Source: Flavobacterium shii (lineage in GTDB: Bacteria; Bacteroidota; Bacteroidia; Flavobacteriales; Flavobacteriaceae). From it: DNA of 64,000 nucleotides. Position 1 is the stretch's first letter; each line of letters starts with the position of its first letter. The stretch lies in contig NZ_JAOZEW010000005.1 in assembly GCF_025847235.1 (NCBI RefSeq), positions 1-64,000 on the forward strand. Reading direction: 5' to 3'. Position numbers and translations under genes: made by a program. Below, in pieces: positions 26,792-35,872 of this stretch. The notes under the pieces are model-generated. The model was not told the DNA's origin. It was given only the letters and a program-made list of their open reading frames with translations, and did no database searches.

Positions 26792-26875
26792 CTTTTTGTG
26801 ACGGTTAGCTCTCGCTCTTTTTTTACGTTTGTGCGTTGCTACCTTATGTCTCTTTCTTTTCTTACCACTTGGCAT
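26783..26875 (-). CDS. Very small, highly basic protein (possible lineage-specific ribosomal protein)
   Basis: A 30-residue protein beginning MPSGKKRKRH and ending HKKKK. Lys, Arg and His make up about two thirds of it. Start ATG 26875, stop TAG 26783. It lies between HU and RNase G on the minus strand, with an overlapping terminator, so it looks like a real, expressed gene and not noise. Such composition is typical of tiny rRNA-binding ribosomal proteins. A flavobacterial large-subunit protein, bL38, has been described from F. johnsoniae ribosomes; I cannot confirm that this is it. Confidence 0.75.
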   Translation of the reverse strand: MPSGKKRKRHKVATHKRKKRARANRHKKKK

Positions 26876-26906
26876 ATCTTGTCGATTTTATGATTAATTA
26901 ATAGTA

Positions 26907-27197
26907 TTATTTTGCTTCGTTATTTGTTTTTACTCCTTCTACAAAAACTTTTGCAGGTTTAAACGCAGGAATGTTGTGTGCTGGAATTTTAATAGTGGTA
27001 TTTTTAGAAATGTTTCTTCCAGTTTTTTCAGCTCTGGTTTTTACAATGAAACTACCAAAACCTCTTAAATAAACATTGTCTCCAGTTTCTAATGAAGTTT
27101 TTACTTCATTCATAAAAGTCTCTACAGTTGCTTGAACATCACCTTTTTCAAGACCTAATTTTTCTGAAATTTTCGCTACGATATCTGCTTTCGTCAT
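26907..27197 (-). CDS. HU/IHF-family DNA-binding protein
   Basis: A 96-residue nucleoid protein. The N-terminus TKADIVAKISEKLGLEKGDVQATVETFMNEVKTSLETGD and the arm region VYLRGFGSFIVKTRAEKTGRNISKNTTIKIPAHNIPAFKPAKVF match HU/IHF, including the DNA-intercalating proline in KIPAHNIPAFKP. It bends DNA and compacts the chromosome. It is divergent from mutY. On the minus strand a TATATTTG element (27240-27247) could be its -7 box, with a TTG 21 bases further upstream. Confidence 0.93.
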   Translation of the reverse strand: MTKADIVAKISEKLGLEKGDVQATVETFMNEVKTSLETGDNVYLRGFGSFIVKTRAEKTGRNISKNTTIKIPAHNIPAFKPAKVFVEGVKTNNEAK

Positions 27198-27239
27198 TTT
27201 CTTTCCTATTTATAATGGTATACTATTTTTTTGAGTTTG

Positions 27240-27271
27240 CAAATATAGGAATTAAAAAAACAAATATTCAA
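27240..27271 (-). promoter_or_regulatory. Putative promoter of the HU gene
   Basis: On the minus strand TTG (27269-27271) is followed after 21 bases by TATATTTG (27240-27247), close to the flavobacterial TTG-N19-TAnnTTTG rule. It lies about 43 bases upstream of the ATG. Confidence 0.5.
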
Positions 27272-27329
27272 GCTAATTCGTTAAATTTTAATTACATAAA
27301 CTTTTACTTTTGTTGTCTAATATTTAATG

Positions 27330-28364
27330 ATGAGTTTTTCTAAACAATTGATAAAATGGTATTTACAGAATAAACGCGATTTGCCATGGCGAAATACTAC
27401 CGATTCTTACCCTATTTGGCTATCAGAAATAATGCTTCAGCAGACAAGAGTAGCGCAGGGAATGCCTTATTTTTTGTCATTTACAAAAACATTTCCTACT
27501 GTTTTTGATCTTGCTAACGCTCATGAAGAACAAGTTTTGAAACTTTGGCAAGGTTTGGGGTATTATTCTCGTGCTCGAAATTTGCATCAAACGGCACAAT
27601 TTATAGCAAATGAATTGAATGGAGTTTTCCCAGGTAATTATGCCGATCTATTAAAATTAAAAGGAGTAGGGGAATATACCGCCGCCGCAATTGCTTCTTT
27701 TTCTTATAATGAAGCTGTTCCTGTAGTAGATGGGAATGTGTTTCGGGTTTTGTCACGCTATTTCGGTATTGAAACTGATATTGCAGCAGCTTCGGCCAAA
27801 AAAGAATTTTCAGCTTTGGCTAATGAATTAATGCCAAAAGATAATCCTGCTATTTTCAATCAGGCAATAATGGAGTTTGGTGCCTTACAATGTGTTCCCA
27901 AAAGTCCAGATTGTTCCGTTTGTGTTTTTAATGATAGTTGTGTCGCTTTACAAAAGAAGAAAGTAGATGTCCTACCTGTAAAATCTAAAAAAATAAAAGT
28001 GTCTACTCGCTTCTTTAATTATTTGGTTGTTGAAGATGATTTAGGGAATACGGTTATACAAAAGAGGACAGCAAAGGGAATCTGGCATAATTTATATGAA
28101 TTTCCATTGCTGGAAACAGATGCCGAAAAAGACTTTGATTTTGTTTCGGCACGTATCCGTGATGATTTTTTTAGTGACTATTCTATTATAGGTGTGGAAG
28201 AATGGAATTCGAAAAGTATTATCCATAAATTGTCACACCAGCATTTGCATGTCAAATTCTGGAAAATTAAGGTAAAAGGGATTGTTTTGAAAGGAATCAA
28301 TGCTCAGGATTTGAAAATATATCCTTTCCCGATTGTGATTCATAATTTTATCGAAGCAGAATAA
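27330..28364 (+). CDS. mutY: A/G-specific adenine DNA glycosylase
   Basis: A 344-residue repair enzyme that removes adenine opposite 8-oxoguanine. The HhH-GPD fold is seen in LKLKGVGEYTAAAIASF and VPVVDGNVFRV. The catalytic Glu is in WLSEIMLQQT and the Asp in VVDGN (residues 33 and 134 from this start). The iron-sulfur loop has four cysteines with spacing C-X6-C-X2-C-X5-C (CVPKSPDCSVCVFNDSC). The C-terminal NUDIX-like domain recognises 8-oxoG. ATG 27327, one codon upstream, is equally possible. It is the first gene of mutY-ssb-gldE-gldD. Confidence 0.95.
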   Translation: MSFSKQLIKWYLQNKRDLPWRNTTDSYPIWLSEIMLQQTRVAQGMPYFLSFTKTFPTVFDLANAHEEQVLKLWQGLGYYSRARNLHQTAQFIANELNGVFPGNYADLLKLKGVGEYTAAAIASFSYNEAVPVVDGNVFRVLSRYFGIETDIAAASAKKEFSALANELMPKDNPAIFNQAIMEFGALQCVPKSPDCSVCVFNDSCVALQKKKVDVLPVKSKKIKVSTRFFNYLVVEDDLGNTVIQKRTAKGIWHNLYEFPLLETDAEKDFDFVSARIRDDFFSDYSIIGVEEWNSKSIIHKLSHQHLHVKFWKIKVKGIVLKGINAQDLKIYPFPIVIHNFIEAE

Positions 28365-28413
28365 AATAAGTTTCCAAAAAAATGTATCTTTGATAGAAAT
28401 ACTATAGAATATC

Positions 28414-28854
28414 ATGAACGGAACATTAAATAAAGTGATGTTAATAGGTCATTTGGGTGACGATGTGAAGATGCATTATTTTGATGGTGGGAATTGCATT
28501 GGGCGATTTCAGCTGGCAACTAATGAGATTTATATTAATAAGACTACTAATGAAAAGATCACTTCGACAGAGTGGCATAATTTAGTTGTTCGAAATAAAG
28601 CCGCGGAAATTTGTGAAAAATATTTATCTAAAGGTGATAAAATTTATATCGAAGGACGAATAAAATCCCGTCAATGGCAAGCAGAAGATGGTTCAACAAA
28701 ACATACAACAGAAATTCAGGTAACAGAGTTTACTTTTTTGACAACGAAAAAAGAGACGGAGGGACAGAAGCAAATTCCTCCTTCAGAATCATCAAAAAAC
28801 ACTAACTTTGACGCTTCGAATGATGGTTTGCCTATTAATGATTTACCATTTTGA
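28414..28854 (+). CDS. ssb: Single-stranded DNA-binding protein
   Basis: 146 residues. OB-fold core 'NGTLNKVMLIGHLGDDVKMHYFDGGNCIGRFQLATNE...TEWHNLVVRNKAAEICEKYLSKGDKIYIEGRIKSRQW'. The C-terminus ends in an acidic hydrophobic tip DGLPINDLPF, the site that recruits repair and replication proteins. It lies 49 bases downstream of mutY. A TATCTTTG word at 28385-28392 may provide an extra promoter -7 element. Confidence 0.96.
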   Translation: MNGTLNKVMLIGHLGDDVKMHYFDGGNCIGRFQLATNEIYINKTTNEKITSTEWHNLVVRNKAAEICEKYLSKGDKIYIEGRIKSRQWQAEDGSTKHTTEIQVTEFTFLTTKKETEGQKQIPPSESSKNTNFDASNDGLPINDLPF

Positions 28855-28877
28855 TTGTTTAACTAATTCTTTTTAAT

Positions 28878-30179
28878 TTGGACCCAGAGCCCAGTTTATA
28901 CCTTACTAACACTTTAGATACCAACATGATCGTTGGTTTTATTGGAATTTTTATTTTACTATTCTGTTCGGCAGTAGTTTCAGGTGCCGAAGTAGCACTT
29001 TTTTCGTTGTCTCAAAAAGATATTGATGAGGCATTGCAAGAAAATGTATCCAAAGGCAGGATAATTTCGAACCTTTTGGATAAACCCAAAAAACTTTTAG
29101 CAACATTGCTTGTAGCAAATAATTTTATTAATATCGGAGTTGTTATTTTATTCTCCTTTGTTGGTAGAGATATTTTTGAAGCAGTAGCAGAGATTTCTCC
29201 TGTATTGAAATTCATTCTGGAAGTAATTTTGGTTACATCCTTAATATTATTGTTTGGAGAAGTTTTGCCAAAGGTTTATGCGAGCCGCAATAATCTCAAA
29301 TTTGCCCAGCGGGTAGCTTATCCTATAGCTATACTGGATAAATTGCTTTCTCCGATAAGTTTGCCAATGCGTTCGGCAACTATTTATTTGCATAATAAAT
29401 TAGGAAAGCAAAAGACTAGTTTTTCGGTAGGTCAATTATCTCAGGCTTTAGAACTTACAGATTCTGATGATACCTCAACCGAAGAACAAAAAATATTAGA
29501 AGGGATTGTTTCTTTTGGAAATACAGACACAAAGCAAGTAATGAGCCCGAGAATTGATATTTTTGCATTGGAAATTTCAGAACCTTTTGCAACTATTTGC
29601 CCTAAAATCATTGAAAAAGGATATTCCAGGATTCCAGTTTATAGAGATAATATTGATCAGATTGAAGGAGTTTTGTTTGTTAAGGATTTACTTCCTTATA
29701 TAGATAAAGTAGATTTTGATTGGGTAACGCTTATTCGGGAACCTTTTTTTGTTCCTGAAAATAAGAAGTTGGATAATTTGCTAAAAGATTTTCAAAGCAT
29801 GAAAAGTCACTTAGCAATTGTAGTTGATGAGTATGGTGGTACTTCGGGATTGGTTTCTTTAGAAGACGTGATCGAAGAAATTGTTGGGGATATTAGTGAT
29901 GAATTTGATGATGAACATATTAATTTTTCTCAAATAGATGATAAGAATTACCTGTTTGAAGGAAAAATAAATCTTAAAGACTTTTACAGAATCATTGATG
30001 TAAATGAGGATTTATTTGAAATACAAAAAGGTGAAGCGGAAACATTAGGAGGATTTATTCTAGAAATCATTGGGAATTTTCCAAAAAAGAATCAAAAAAT
30101 AACTTTTGAGAACTGCATTTTTACAATAGAGGCAGTGGACAGTAAGAGAATTAAACAAATAAAAGTAACAATAGAATAA
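28878..30179 (+). CDS. gldE: Gliding-motility protein GldE (CNNM/CorC-like membrane protein)
   Basis: A 433-residue membrane protein. Residues about 17-170 form the DUF21/CNNM transmembrane region (IVGFIGIFILLFCSAVVSGAEVALFSLSQKDID). A CBS-pair domain follows, with 'VMSPRIDIFALEI' and 'HLAIVVDEYGGTSGLVSLEDVIEEIVGDISDEFDDE', then the CorC_HlyC C-terminal domain. The start is TTG at 28878; MDPEPS agrees with flavobacterial GldE as I recall it. In F. johnsoniae GldE supports gliding and probably stabilises GldD. It overlaps gldD by one base. Confidence 0.92.
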   Translation: MDPEPSLYLTNTLDTNMIVGFIGIFILLFCSAVVSGAEVALFSLSQKDIDEALQENVSKGRIISNLLDKPKKLLATLLVANNFINIGVVILFSFVGRDIFEAVAEISPVLKFILEVILVTSLILLFGEVLPKVYASRNNLKFAQRVAYPIAILDKLLSPISLPMRSATIYLHNKLGKQKTSFSVGQLSQALELTDSDDTSTEEQKILEGIVSFGNTDTKQVMSPRIDIFALEISEPFATICPKIIEKGYSRIPVYRDNIDQIEGVLFVKDLLPYIDKVDFDWVTLIREPFFVPENKKLDNLLKDFQSMKSHLAIVVDEYGGTSGLVSLEDVIEEIVGDISDEFDDEHINFSQIDDKNYLFEGKINLKDFYRIIDVNEDLFEIQKGEAETLGGFILEIIGNFPKKNQKITFENCIFTIEAVDSKRIKQIKVTIE

Positions 30180-30742
30180 TGCTTAAAAAATCAATTGCCA
30201 TAATTATACTTTTTATAATGACATTAATGGTGTTTAGTTGTAAAGATGATGTTGTGCCTAAGCCGGCAAGTTATTTACGATTGGATTATCATGAGGCTAA
30301 ATATGTGAATTTTGAGAATCAATGTCCATTTGCTTTTGAGATGAATGCAGATGCTATTATAAAAGGAGAGAAAAATTGTGGGTTTACGATCTTATATCCC
30401 AAAATGAAAGCAACGATCTATCTTACTTATAAACCGGTAAATGGCGATATAAATAAATTATTAAAAGATGCTCAGAAATTAACCTATGAGCATGTTATTA
30501 AAGCCGATGATATATTGGAGCAACCGTATTTAAATAAAGATAAAAAATTATACGGTATGTTTTATCAAGTTGATGGAAATGCGGCTACAAACTCACAATT
30601 TTATATTACAGACAGTATTAAGCATTTCGTTACAGGTTCGGTTTATTTTTATGCAAAGCCCAATTTTGATTCTATTATGCCGGCTGCAAGTTATATTAAA
30701 AACGATATGCAGCATTTAATGGAAACTATTAAGTGGAAGTAG
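30179..30742 (+). CDS. gldD: Gliding-motility lipoprotein GldD
   Basis: A 187-residue lipoprotein with lipobox VFSC (Cys21). The sequence 'YLRLDYHEAKYVNF...CPFAFEMN' and 'GFTILYPKMKATIYLTYKPVNGDI' is the GldD pattern. It is required for gliding in F. johnsoniae. Its ATG overlaps the gldE stop by one base, so the two are translationally coupled. The transcript ends at the hairpin 30759-30793. Confidence 0.93.
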   Translation: MLKKSIAIIILFIMTLMVFSCKDDVVPKPASYLRLDYHEAKYVNFENQCPFAFEMNADAIIKGEKNCGFTILYPKMKATIYLTYKPVNGDINKLLKDAQKLTYEHVIKADDILEQPYLNKDKKLYGMFYQVDGNAATNSQFYITDSIKHFVTGSVYFYAKPNFDSIMPAASYIKNDMQHLMETIKWK

Positions 30743-30758
30743 AAAAAACATCATATAC

Positions 30759-30793
30759 AAAAAAAGAGCATTCGTTACGGATGCTCTTTTTTT
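30759..30793. terminator. Bidirectional terminator between gldD and the HMA lipoprotein
   Basis: Thirteen-base arms (AAAAAAAGAGCAT and its complement) around a nine-base loop, with T-runs on both strands, between convergent genes. Confidence 0.9.
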
Positions 30794-30814
30794 GTATGAC
30801 CAAAATCGATTAAA

Positions 30815-31198
30815 TTACGATTTCATATTCGAAACTTTATATGTTTTTCCGTCTCCTGTAGCTTGAACTATTTTAGTTAAGTTTTCTGGATTTTGAATAG
30901 TTTTGTCAAAAGTTACAGTAGCAGTTTTTTTCTCAAAATCTACTTTTGCGTCTTGTACACCATCTAAGTCAGATAATTCGCTTTCGATAGTTTTAGCGCA
31001 TCCCATTGCACAAGTCATTCCTTCGATATTAAAACTTGCAGTTTGTACATTTTGAGCAGCAATTTCTTTGTGTACTTTAGGAGCGGCTGCTTCAGTTGTA
31101 GCTACTTCTTTAGTTTCTGCTTCATTCTCATTTTTTTTACAACTAATAAATAAAAGACCTGCGATTGCTAAAGTTGCTATTGATTTTGCGATTTTCAT
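30815..31198 (-). CDS. Heavy-metal-associated (HMA) domain lipoprotein
   Basis: A 127-residue periplasmic lipoprotein, lipobox FISC (Cys20). After an acidic/alanine linker comes an HMA fold, residues about 54-122: 'ASFNIEGMTCAMGCAKTIESELSDLDGVQDAKVDFEKKTATVTFD'. The metal site is Cys63-Ala-Met-Gly-Cys67, a CxxxC instead of the classical CxxC of copper chaperones; this variant is common in Bacteroidota. Copper or mercury binding is likely, inferred from the family. A start at 31240 is possible but would bury the signal peptide, so I use ATG 31198. Confidence 0.82.
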   Translation of the reverse strand: MKIAKSIATLAIAGLLFISCKKNENEAETKEVATTEAAAPKVHKEIAAQNVQTASFNIEGMTCAMGCAKTIESELSDLDGVQDAKVDFEKKTATVTFDKTIQNPENLTKIVQATGDGKTYKVSNMKS

Positions 31199-31304
31199 AT
31201 TGTTTTGTTTTAATAGGTTTTCAATTGAATTTGTTTGCAAAATTAATAAAAAACGAATGTGTAATTCATAAATTTATTACAATTTTGCATAAAAAACGGG
31301 TATT

Positions 31305-32171
31305 ATGAGTTCAAAACAATTAAAATGGGTTTACTTAACAATATTGGCGTTGGTTTGGGGAAGCTCTTTTATATTAATAAAAAAGGGGTTGGTTGGTTTA
31401 ACGGCTATTCAATTGGGATCTTTGCGAATTATTTTTGCATCCTTATTTTTGTTGTTAGTTGGTTTTAAAAGCTTAGCCAAAATTCCGCATCACCAATGGA
31501 AATATATTGCGCTGACTTCTGTTTTTGGAACGTTTACTCCTGCCTATCTTTTTGCTATTGCCGAAACACAAATTGATAGTTCGATTACGGCAATTTTAAA
31601 TTCATTAACGCCTTTAAATACTTTGATAATTGGAGCAATGATTTTTGGAATTCAATTTCAGAGAAGGCAAATCTGGGGTGTTTTTATTGGTTTAGTGGGG
31701 TGTTTATTATTGGTTTTTAATGGAGCAATAAGTCATCCGGAACAAAATTATTATTATGCCGTTCTAGTGGTGATAGCTTCGCTTTGTTATGCGATAAATG
31801 TAAACTTGATTAAGAGATATTTGTCCGATTTAAGTTCGTTGAGTATTACTACAGGTAATTTTGCAGTATTGTTAGTTCCTGCGGTCTTAATCTTGAGTTT
31901 TACCGGATTTCATGAAGTGATTTATGACGAAAAAGTTCAGCATTCTATTTTGTTTATAATTGTCCTGGGGGTAGTGGGGACAGGTATCGCAAATGTTTTG
32001 TTCTTTAAGTTGATACAAATGTCTTCGCCTGTATTTGCAACTTCGGTTACTTATTTAATTCCTATAGTGGCTTTCTTTTGGGGATTTCTGGATAATGAAA
32101 TGCTTACGCCAATTCAGCTTCTGGGTGCTTTTATTGTTTTAATAGGGGTTTATTTGTCAGCGAAGAAATAG
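31305..32171 (+). CDS. EamA/DMT-family transporter
   Basis: A 288-residue inner-membrane protein with about ten transmembrane helices and two EamA repeats. The first starts 'WVYLTILALVWGSSFILIKKGL' and the second around residue 150 ('YYAVLVVIASLCYAINVNLIKRY'). The family exports metabolites or amino acids; the substrate is unknown. Single gene, closed by the hairpin at 32203-32231. Confidence 0.9.
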   Translation: MSSKQLKWVYLTILALVWGSSFILIKKGLVGLTAIQLGSLRIIFASLFLLLVGFKSLAKIPHHQWKYIALTSVFGTFTPAYLFAIAETQIDSSITAILNSLTPLNTLIIGAMIFGIQFQRRQIWGVFIGLVGCLLLVFNGAISHPEQNYYYAVLVVIASLCYAINVNLIKRYLSDLSSLSITTGNFAVLLVPAVLILSFTGFHEVIYDEKVQHSILFIIVLGVVGTGIANVLFFKLIQMSSPVFATSVTYLIPIVAFFWGFLDNEMLTPIQLLGAFIVLIGVYLSAKK

Positions 32172-32202
32172 ACTTTTGTGAAAAGTAAAATATAAAAAAA
32201 GG

Positions 32203-32231
32203 ATTGTCAAAGCTTTTAAAACTTTGACAAT
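32203..32231. terminator. Terminator between the EamA and M16 genes
   Basis: Ten-base arms ATTGTCAAAG and CTTTGACAAT around nine bases, between convergent genes. A T-run follows in both directions. Confidence 0.8.
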
Positions 32232-32277
32232 TCTTTTAAAAATCTTAGTACCTCAGTACCTTTGTGACTTCAAATTT

Positions 32278-34326
32278 TTAAAGGAAATCTTTATCCGTAA
32301 CGTCTTCGTTAATCTTTACTTCCGATATTTTTATATCTAATTCAAAGCCTACATTTTGAATGATGTTAAAGGGAACTTTAACTCCTTTTATTTCTTTGTA
32401 ATCACCAAAATTTGTTGTTTGTGTAATTGTTTGTCCGCCTTGTTCGGCTGTTTTGGACTTTGCAACTTTTAATCCGGATTTTGTGTCGTAAAAGTATGTT
32501 GTCTTGCCGTCTTTTATTGCGTATGCCTCGTTACCGTTAACAGGTTCGATACGATCAATCGTTAATCCGTCTTTTTTAGCAAGTTGTAATTCTTCAAATG
32601 GAGCTGCGCCAGCTTTCATGTCTGCAAGATCAGAGCCTTCAAGGGTCTTTTTTTGTCCTTGTTGTTCGATGTAAGCGCCTTTTTCATTAACGACCTGTTT
32701 CATTAAATTCATGGTGCCCATTGCAAGCGAAACCATCATTTTTCCTTTTGCATCCATTTTGGAAGTAAAACTTAGCGGGGAAGGAGCTTGTGGGATTGTG
32801 GTTGATCCAAACATTGCAATAGTTTTTACAGCTGTAACATTTTTCTCTCCACCAATAGCTTTTATGTAATTGTTAAATACGCTTTTGGCAGTGATTCCGG
32901 CGGGAACTTCTTTTTTTAATGTTGGTTTCTCTGTTGGATTAGCGTATTTGTCAAAATAGCTTATCGGAATATTTAATTTCTCTAAGCCTAGAATTACTTC
33001 AGAACCTTTTCCTGTAATCACAATTCTCATATTATTAAGAAGGAAATACTTGTTGGCTACTCGAAGTATTTCATCTGGAGTTACACTGTTAATTGTCTGG
33101 ATATATTTTTCATAAAAATCGGCAGGAAGGTTTTCTGTTTCTATATTCAAAGCATATCTGGCTACAGCTTGCGGTTTCTCGACCTGCATAACGAATCTTC
33201 CTATGTATCCCGCCTTAACTGTTTTTAATACTTCATCTGAAACTTTTTCGGATCGGATTCTTTTTATTTCTTTTATGAATTCGACTACAGCGCTATCAGT
33301 AACAGCATTTCTAACTGCTGAAGACGCTTTGAATTTTGTTACATATTTTCCGCTTCCTATGCCCGAACTAGCGCCGTATGTCCATGCATGTTGTTCGCGC
33401 AAATTCATGTTTAAATAACTATTAAAATCTCCACCTAGTATTTGATTTGCTATTACGGCAGGGAAAAAATCTGGGTCGTTCATCTTTAAATTTACTGTGT
33501 TGACCAAGGTTATTTCGGATTGTACAGCATTTGGAACATCAACAAAATTAATTTGAAGTTTAGAAACATTCTCAGGGGTAGGGTAGGTTTCTTTTGGTTG
33601 TGTCTTTTTCTCCCATTTTCCAAAAAGTTTTTCTACTGCTGCTTTGGTATCTTTGAATTTTATATCACCAATAACTACCAAGTAAGCATTCTCAGGAACA
33701 AAATGGGTTTTGTAATTATTCTCTACATCGGCTAGGGTTACATTTTTTAATGTCTCTTCGGTAGTGAATTCTCCTGATGGATGGTTTTTTCCAAAAGCTA
33801 ATGCGTCAACCACTCTGCTTTCAATTGCTGGAACGCTTTTTTCATCGGCTTTAAGTCCTTCTACTAATTTAGCTTTTTCTTTATCAAATTCGGCTTGTGT
33901 GAAATTTGGTTGTAAGGCACCTTCGGCTAAAAGTTCCAGGATTCGTCCTGAATATTTCGAAAGTGAGCTTGCATAAGCGCCTTGTGAGCTAAAATTAAGG
34001 CTTGCTCCGTAAAAGTCTATTTCTTCATTAAAAGCTTCTTTGGTTGTTTTTTTAGTTCCGTTTCCAATTAAACTGCTTGTTAGTTCATCTACACCTTTTT
34101 TGTTTCCTTCGGCAAAAGGGGCATTGTCTAAAGTAAGATTAAAACTTACTCTTGGGAGTTTATGGTTTTCAACAACCAAAACCTTCATCCCGTTTGCTAA
34201 AACAAAGGTTTGTGGTTTTTTTATGTTTACTACGGGCGAATTTCCTGGTTTTGGTTGCGGGCGATCTTGTGCTTGCATAATTCCTGTTACGAATAAAAGG
34301 ATTAAAATAATTTTTCTTTTTTTCAT
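32278..34326 (-). CDS. M16-family peptidase-like subunit, catalytically inactive, with C-terminal extension
   Basis: A 682-residue exported protein (signal peptide to about residue 20). The M16 fold is clear (VLANGMKVLVVENHKLPRVSF; VLGLEKLNIP), but the zinc motif HxxEH is replaced by GVDEL (78-82), so it cannot hydrolyse by itself. It keeps the Arg310...Tyr317 pair (NLREQHAWTYGASSG) that marks the non-catalytic partner of M16B heterodimers. Residues about 480-682 are an added beta-rich domain resembling LolA-like modules in Bacteroidota. It lies 13 bases downstream of the active subunit, so the two are likely co-expressed as one protease. Confidence 0.88.
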   Translation of the reverse strand: MKKRKIILILLFVTGIMQAQDRPQPKPGNSPVVNIKKPQTFVLANGMKVLVVENHKLPRVSFNLTLDNAPFAEGNKKGVDELTSSLIGNGTKKTTKEAFNEEIDFYGASLNFSSQGAYASSLSKYSGRILELLAEGALQPNFTQAEFDKEKAKLVEGLKADEKSVPAIESRVVDALAFGKNHPSGEFTTEETLKNVTLADVENNYKTHFVPENAYLVVIGDIKFKDTKAAVEKLFGKWEKKTQPKETYPTPENVSKLQINFVDVPNAVQSEITLVNTVNLKMNDPDFFPAVIANQILGGDFNSYLNMNLREQHAWTYGASSGIGSGKYVTKFKASSAVRNAVTDSAVVEFIKEIKRIRSEKVSDEVLKTVKAGYIGRFVMQVEKPQAVARYALNIETENLPADFYEKYIQTINSVTPDEILRVANKYFLLNNMRIVITGKGSEVILGLEKLNIPISYFDKYANPTEKPTLKKEVPAGITAKSVFNNYIKAIGGEKNVTAVKTIAMFGSTTIPQAPSPLSFTSKMDAKGKMMVSLAMGTMNLMKQVVNEKGAYIEQQGQKKTLEGSDLADMKAGAAPFEELQLAKKDGLTIDRIEPVNGNEAYAIKDGKTTYFYDTKSGLKVAKSKTAEQGGQTITQTTNFGDYKEIKGVKVPFNIIQNVGFELDIKISEVKINEDVTDKDFL

Positions 34327-34339
34327 GATTCTAAGAGTC

Positions 34340-35683
34340 TTAATTTTGTGCCTTTGTAGTAGGAACGTAGTCTAAAATTAAACGTTGATTAGGATTCAGA
34401 TATTTTTTGGCCACATCTCGAATTTCTTCTCGAGTGATAGAATGATATAGGTCGATTTCGGTATTTATAAGGTTTACATCACCATAAAGTAAGTAGTATG
34501 TTGCTAGGTTTTCGGCTATTCCTTCTACGCTTGAGTTTGTGTTGACATAATTATTGTCAAACTTGTTTTGTAGTTTTTGGTAATCTTTCTCCGAAATTAA
34601 ATTGGTTTGAAGTTTTACAATTTCTTCATCAATTTCTTTTAATAAATCAGCCGATGTATAAGGAGTCATTGGTAGACCGTATAATATGTACATACCATAA
34701 TCTTCTTGGCTAAAGCCTACTGCGCCAATTTGTAAAGCCATTTTTTTATCGTCGACTATTTTTTTGTACAGTTTAGAGCTTTTTCCATCACTTAAATAAG
34801 AAGAGATTAAATCAAGAACTCTCGCATCTCTGGTTTTCATAGATGGAGTTCTGTATGAAGCAACGAGCATCGGAATTTGAATGTTTGGATCTTCATAAGT
34901 TGCTTTGATAGTTTGAGTAATAGGCTCTTCTGTAAAGGTTTGTTTTTGTAGTTTCTCTCCTTTTTTTATTGGACCAAAGTATTTTTGAACCCATTCTTTG
35001 GTTTTTGTCTTGTCAAAATCTCCTGCAATTACTAAAACAGCATTGTTGGGAGTGTAGAATTTTTTATTAAATGCTTTAAATTCGTCCAGAGTGGCAGCAT
35101 CCAAATCTTTCATAGAGCCAATTGTAGTCCAGCGATACGGATGATTCTTGAACATGTTTTTCTTTACTTCCGGAAGAATGTTTCCGTAAGGCTGATTGTC
35201 ATAACGGGTTCTTTTTTCTTCTTTAACAACTTCGTTTTGAGTATCAACTCCAATTTTATTAATTACAGGATGCATTAATCGTTCTGATTCCATCCATATT
35301 GCTAATTCGAGGTTGTTCGAAGGAAAAACTTCATAGTAATAAGTTCTGTCATCAGAGGTGTTGGCGTTATTGGTTCCGCCATTGGCAGTTACAATTTTCA
35401 TCCATTCACCACGTTTTATATTCTCGGTTCCCTCAAATAATAGGTGTTCGAAAAAGTGTGCGAAACCAGTTCTGTCCGGAGTTTCATCTTTGGACCCTAC
35501 GTGGTACATTACAGATGTTATAACAACTGGTGCCGAAGAATCATTGTGCAAAATAACGTGCATGCCATTATCTAAATCGTATTCTTCGAAAGCTACTTTT
35601 TGAGCCGAAGCTACTCCACCTAACATAAGTGCTGCACTTAGCATAATTATTGGATTTTTCATAAAGGTTAATAATTTTTTCAT
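34340..35683 (-). CDS. M16-family zinc metallopeptidase, active subunit
   Basis: A 447-residue exported peptidase (signal peptide to about residue 27, GGVASAQ). The inverted zinc motif is His76-Phe-Phe-Glu79-His80 in GFAHFFEHLLFEGTEN; the third ligand lies in NEVVKEEKR (151-158). The C-terminal half carries the second M16 domain. ATG at codon 8 is an alternative start. Together with the following inactive subunit it forms an M16B-type pair, probably degrading peptides in the periplasm. Confidence 0.92.
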   Translation of the reverse strand: MKKLLTFMKNPIIMLSAALMLGGVASAQKVAFEEYDLDNGMHVILHNDSSAPVVITSVMYHVGSKDETPDRTGFAHFFEHLLFEGTENIKRGEWMKIVTANGGTNNANTSDDRTYYYEVFPSNNLELAIWMESERLMHPVINKIGVDTQNEVVKEEKRTRYDNQPYGNILPEVKKNMFKNHPYRWTTIGSMKDLDAATLDEFKAFNKKFYTPNNAVLVIAGDFDKTKTKEWVQKYFGPIKKGEKLQKQTFTEEPITQTIKATYEDPNIQIPMLVASYRTPSMKTRDARVLDLISSYLSDGKSSKLYKKIVDDKKMALQIGAVGFSQEDYGMYILYGLPMTPYTSADLLKEIDEEIVKLQTNLISEKDYQKLQNKFDNNYVNTNSSVEGIAENLATYYLLYGDVNLINTEIDLYHSITREEIRDVAKKYLNPNQRLILDYVPTTKAQN

Positions 35684-35872
35684 TTACAATTAATAAGTAA
35701 AGATTAACTAAAATAGTTACATCAAAAATAACTTTTTTTAATTACTAATTGAAAAACAGTCTGTGTTTTGATAAATCATTAACAGTGTATTACTATAATA
35801 TTGATTTTGCATTAGTTAGAAAGCCTTGAAAAATAAGAATTAATACTTGTGTAATAAATTTACTTTAAGAAA

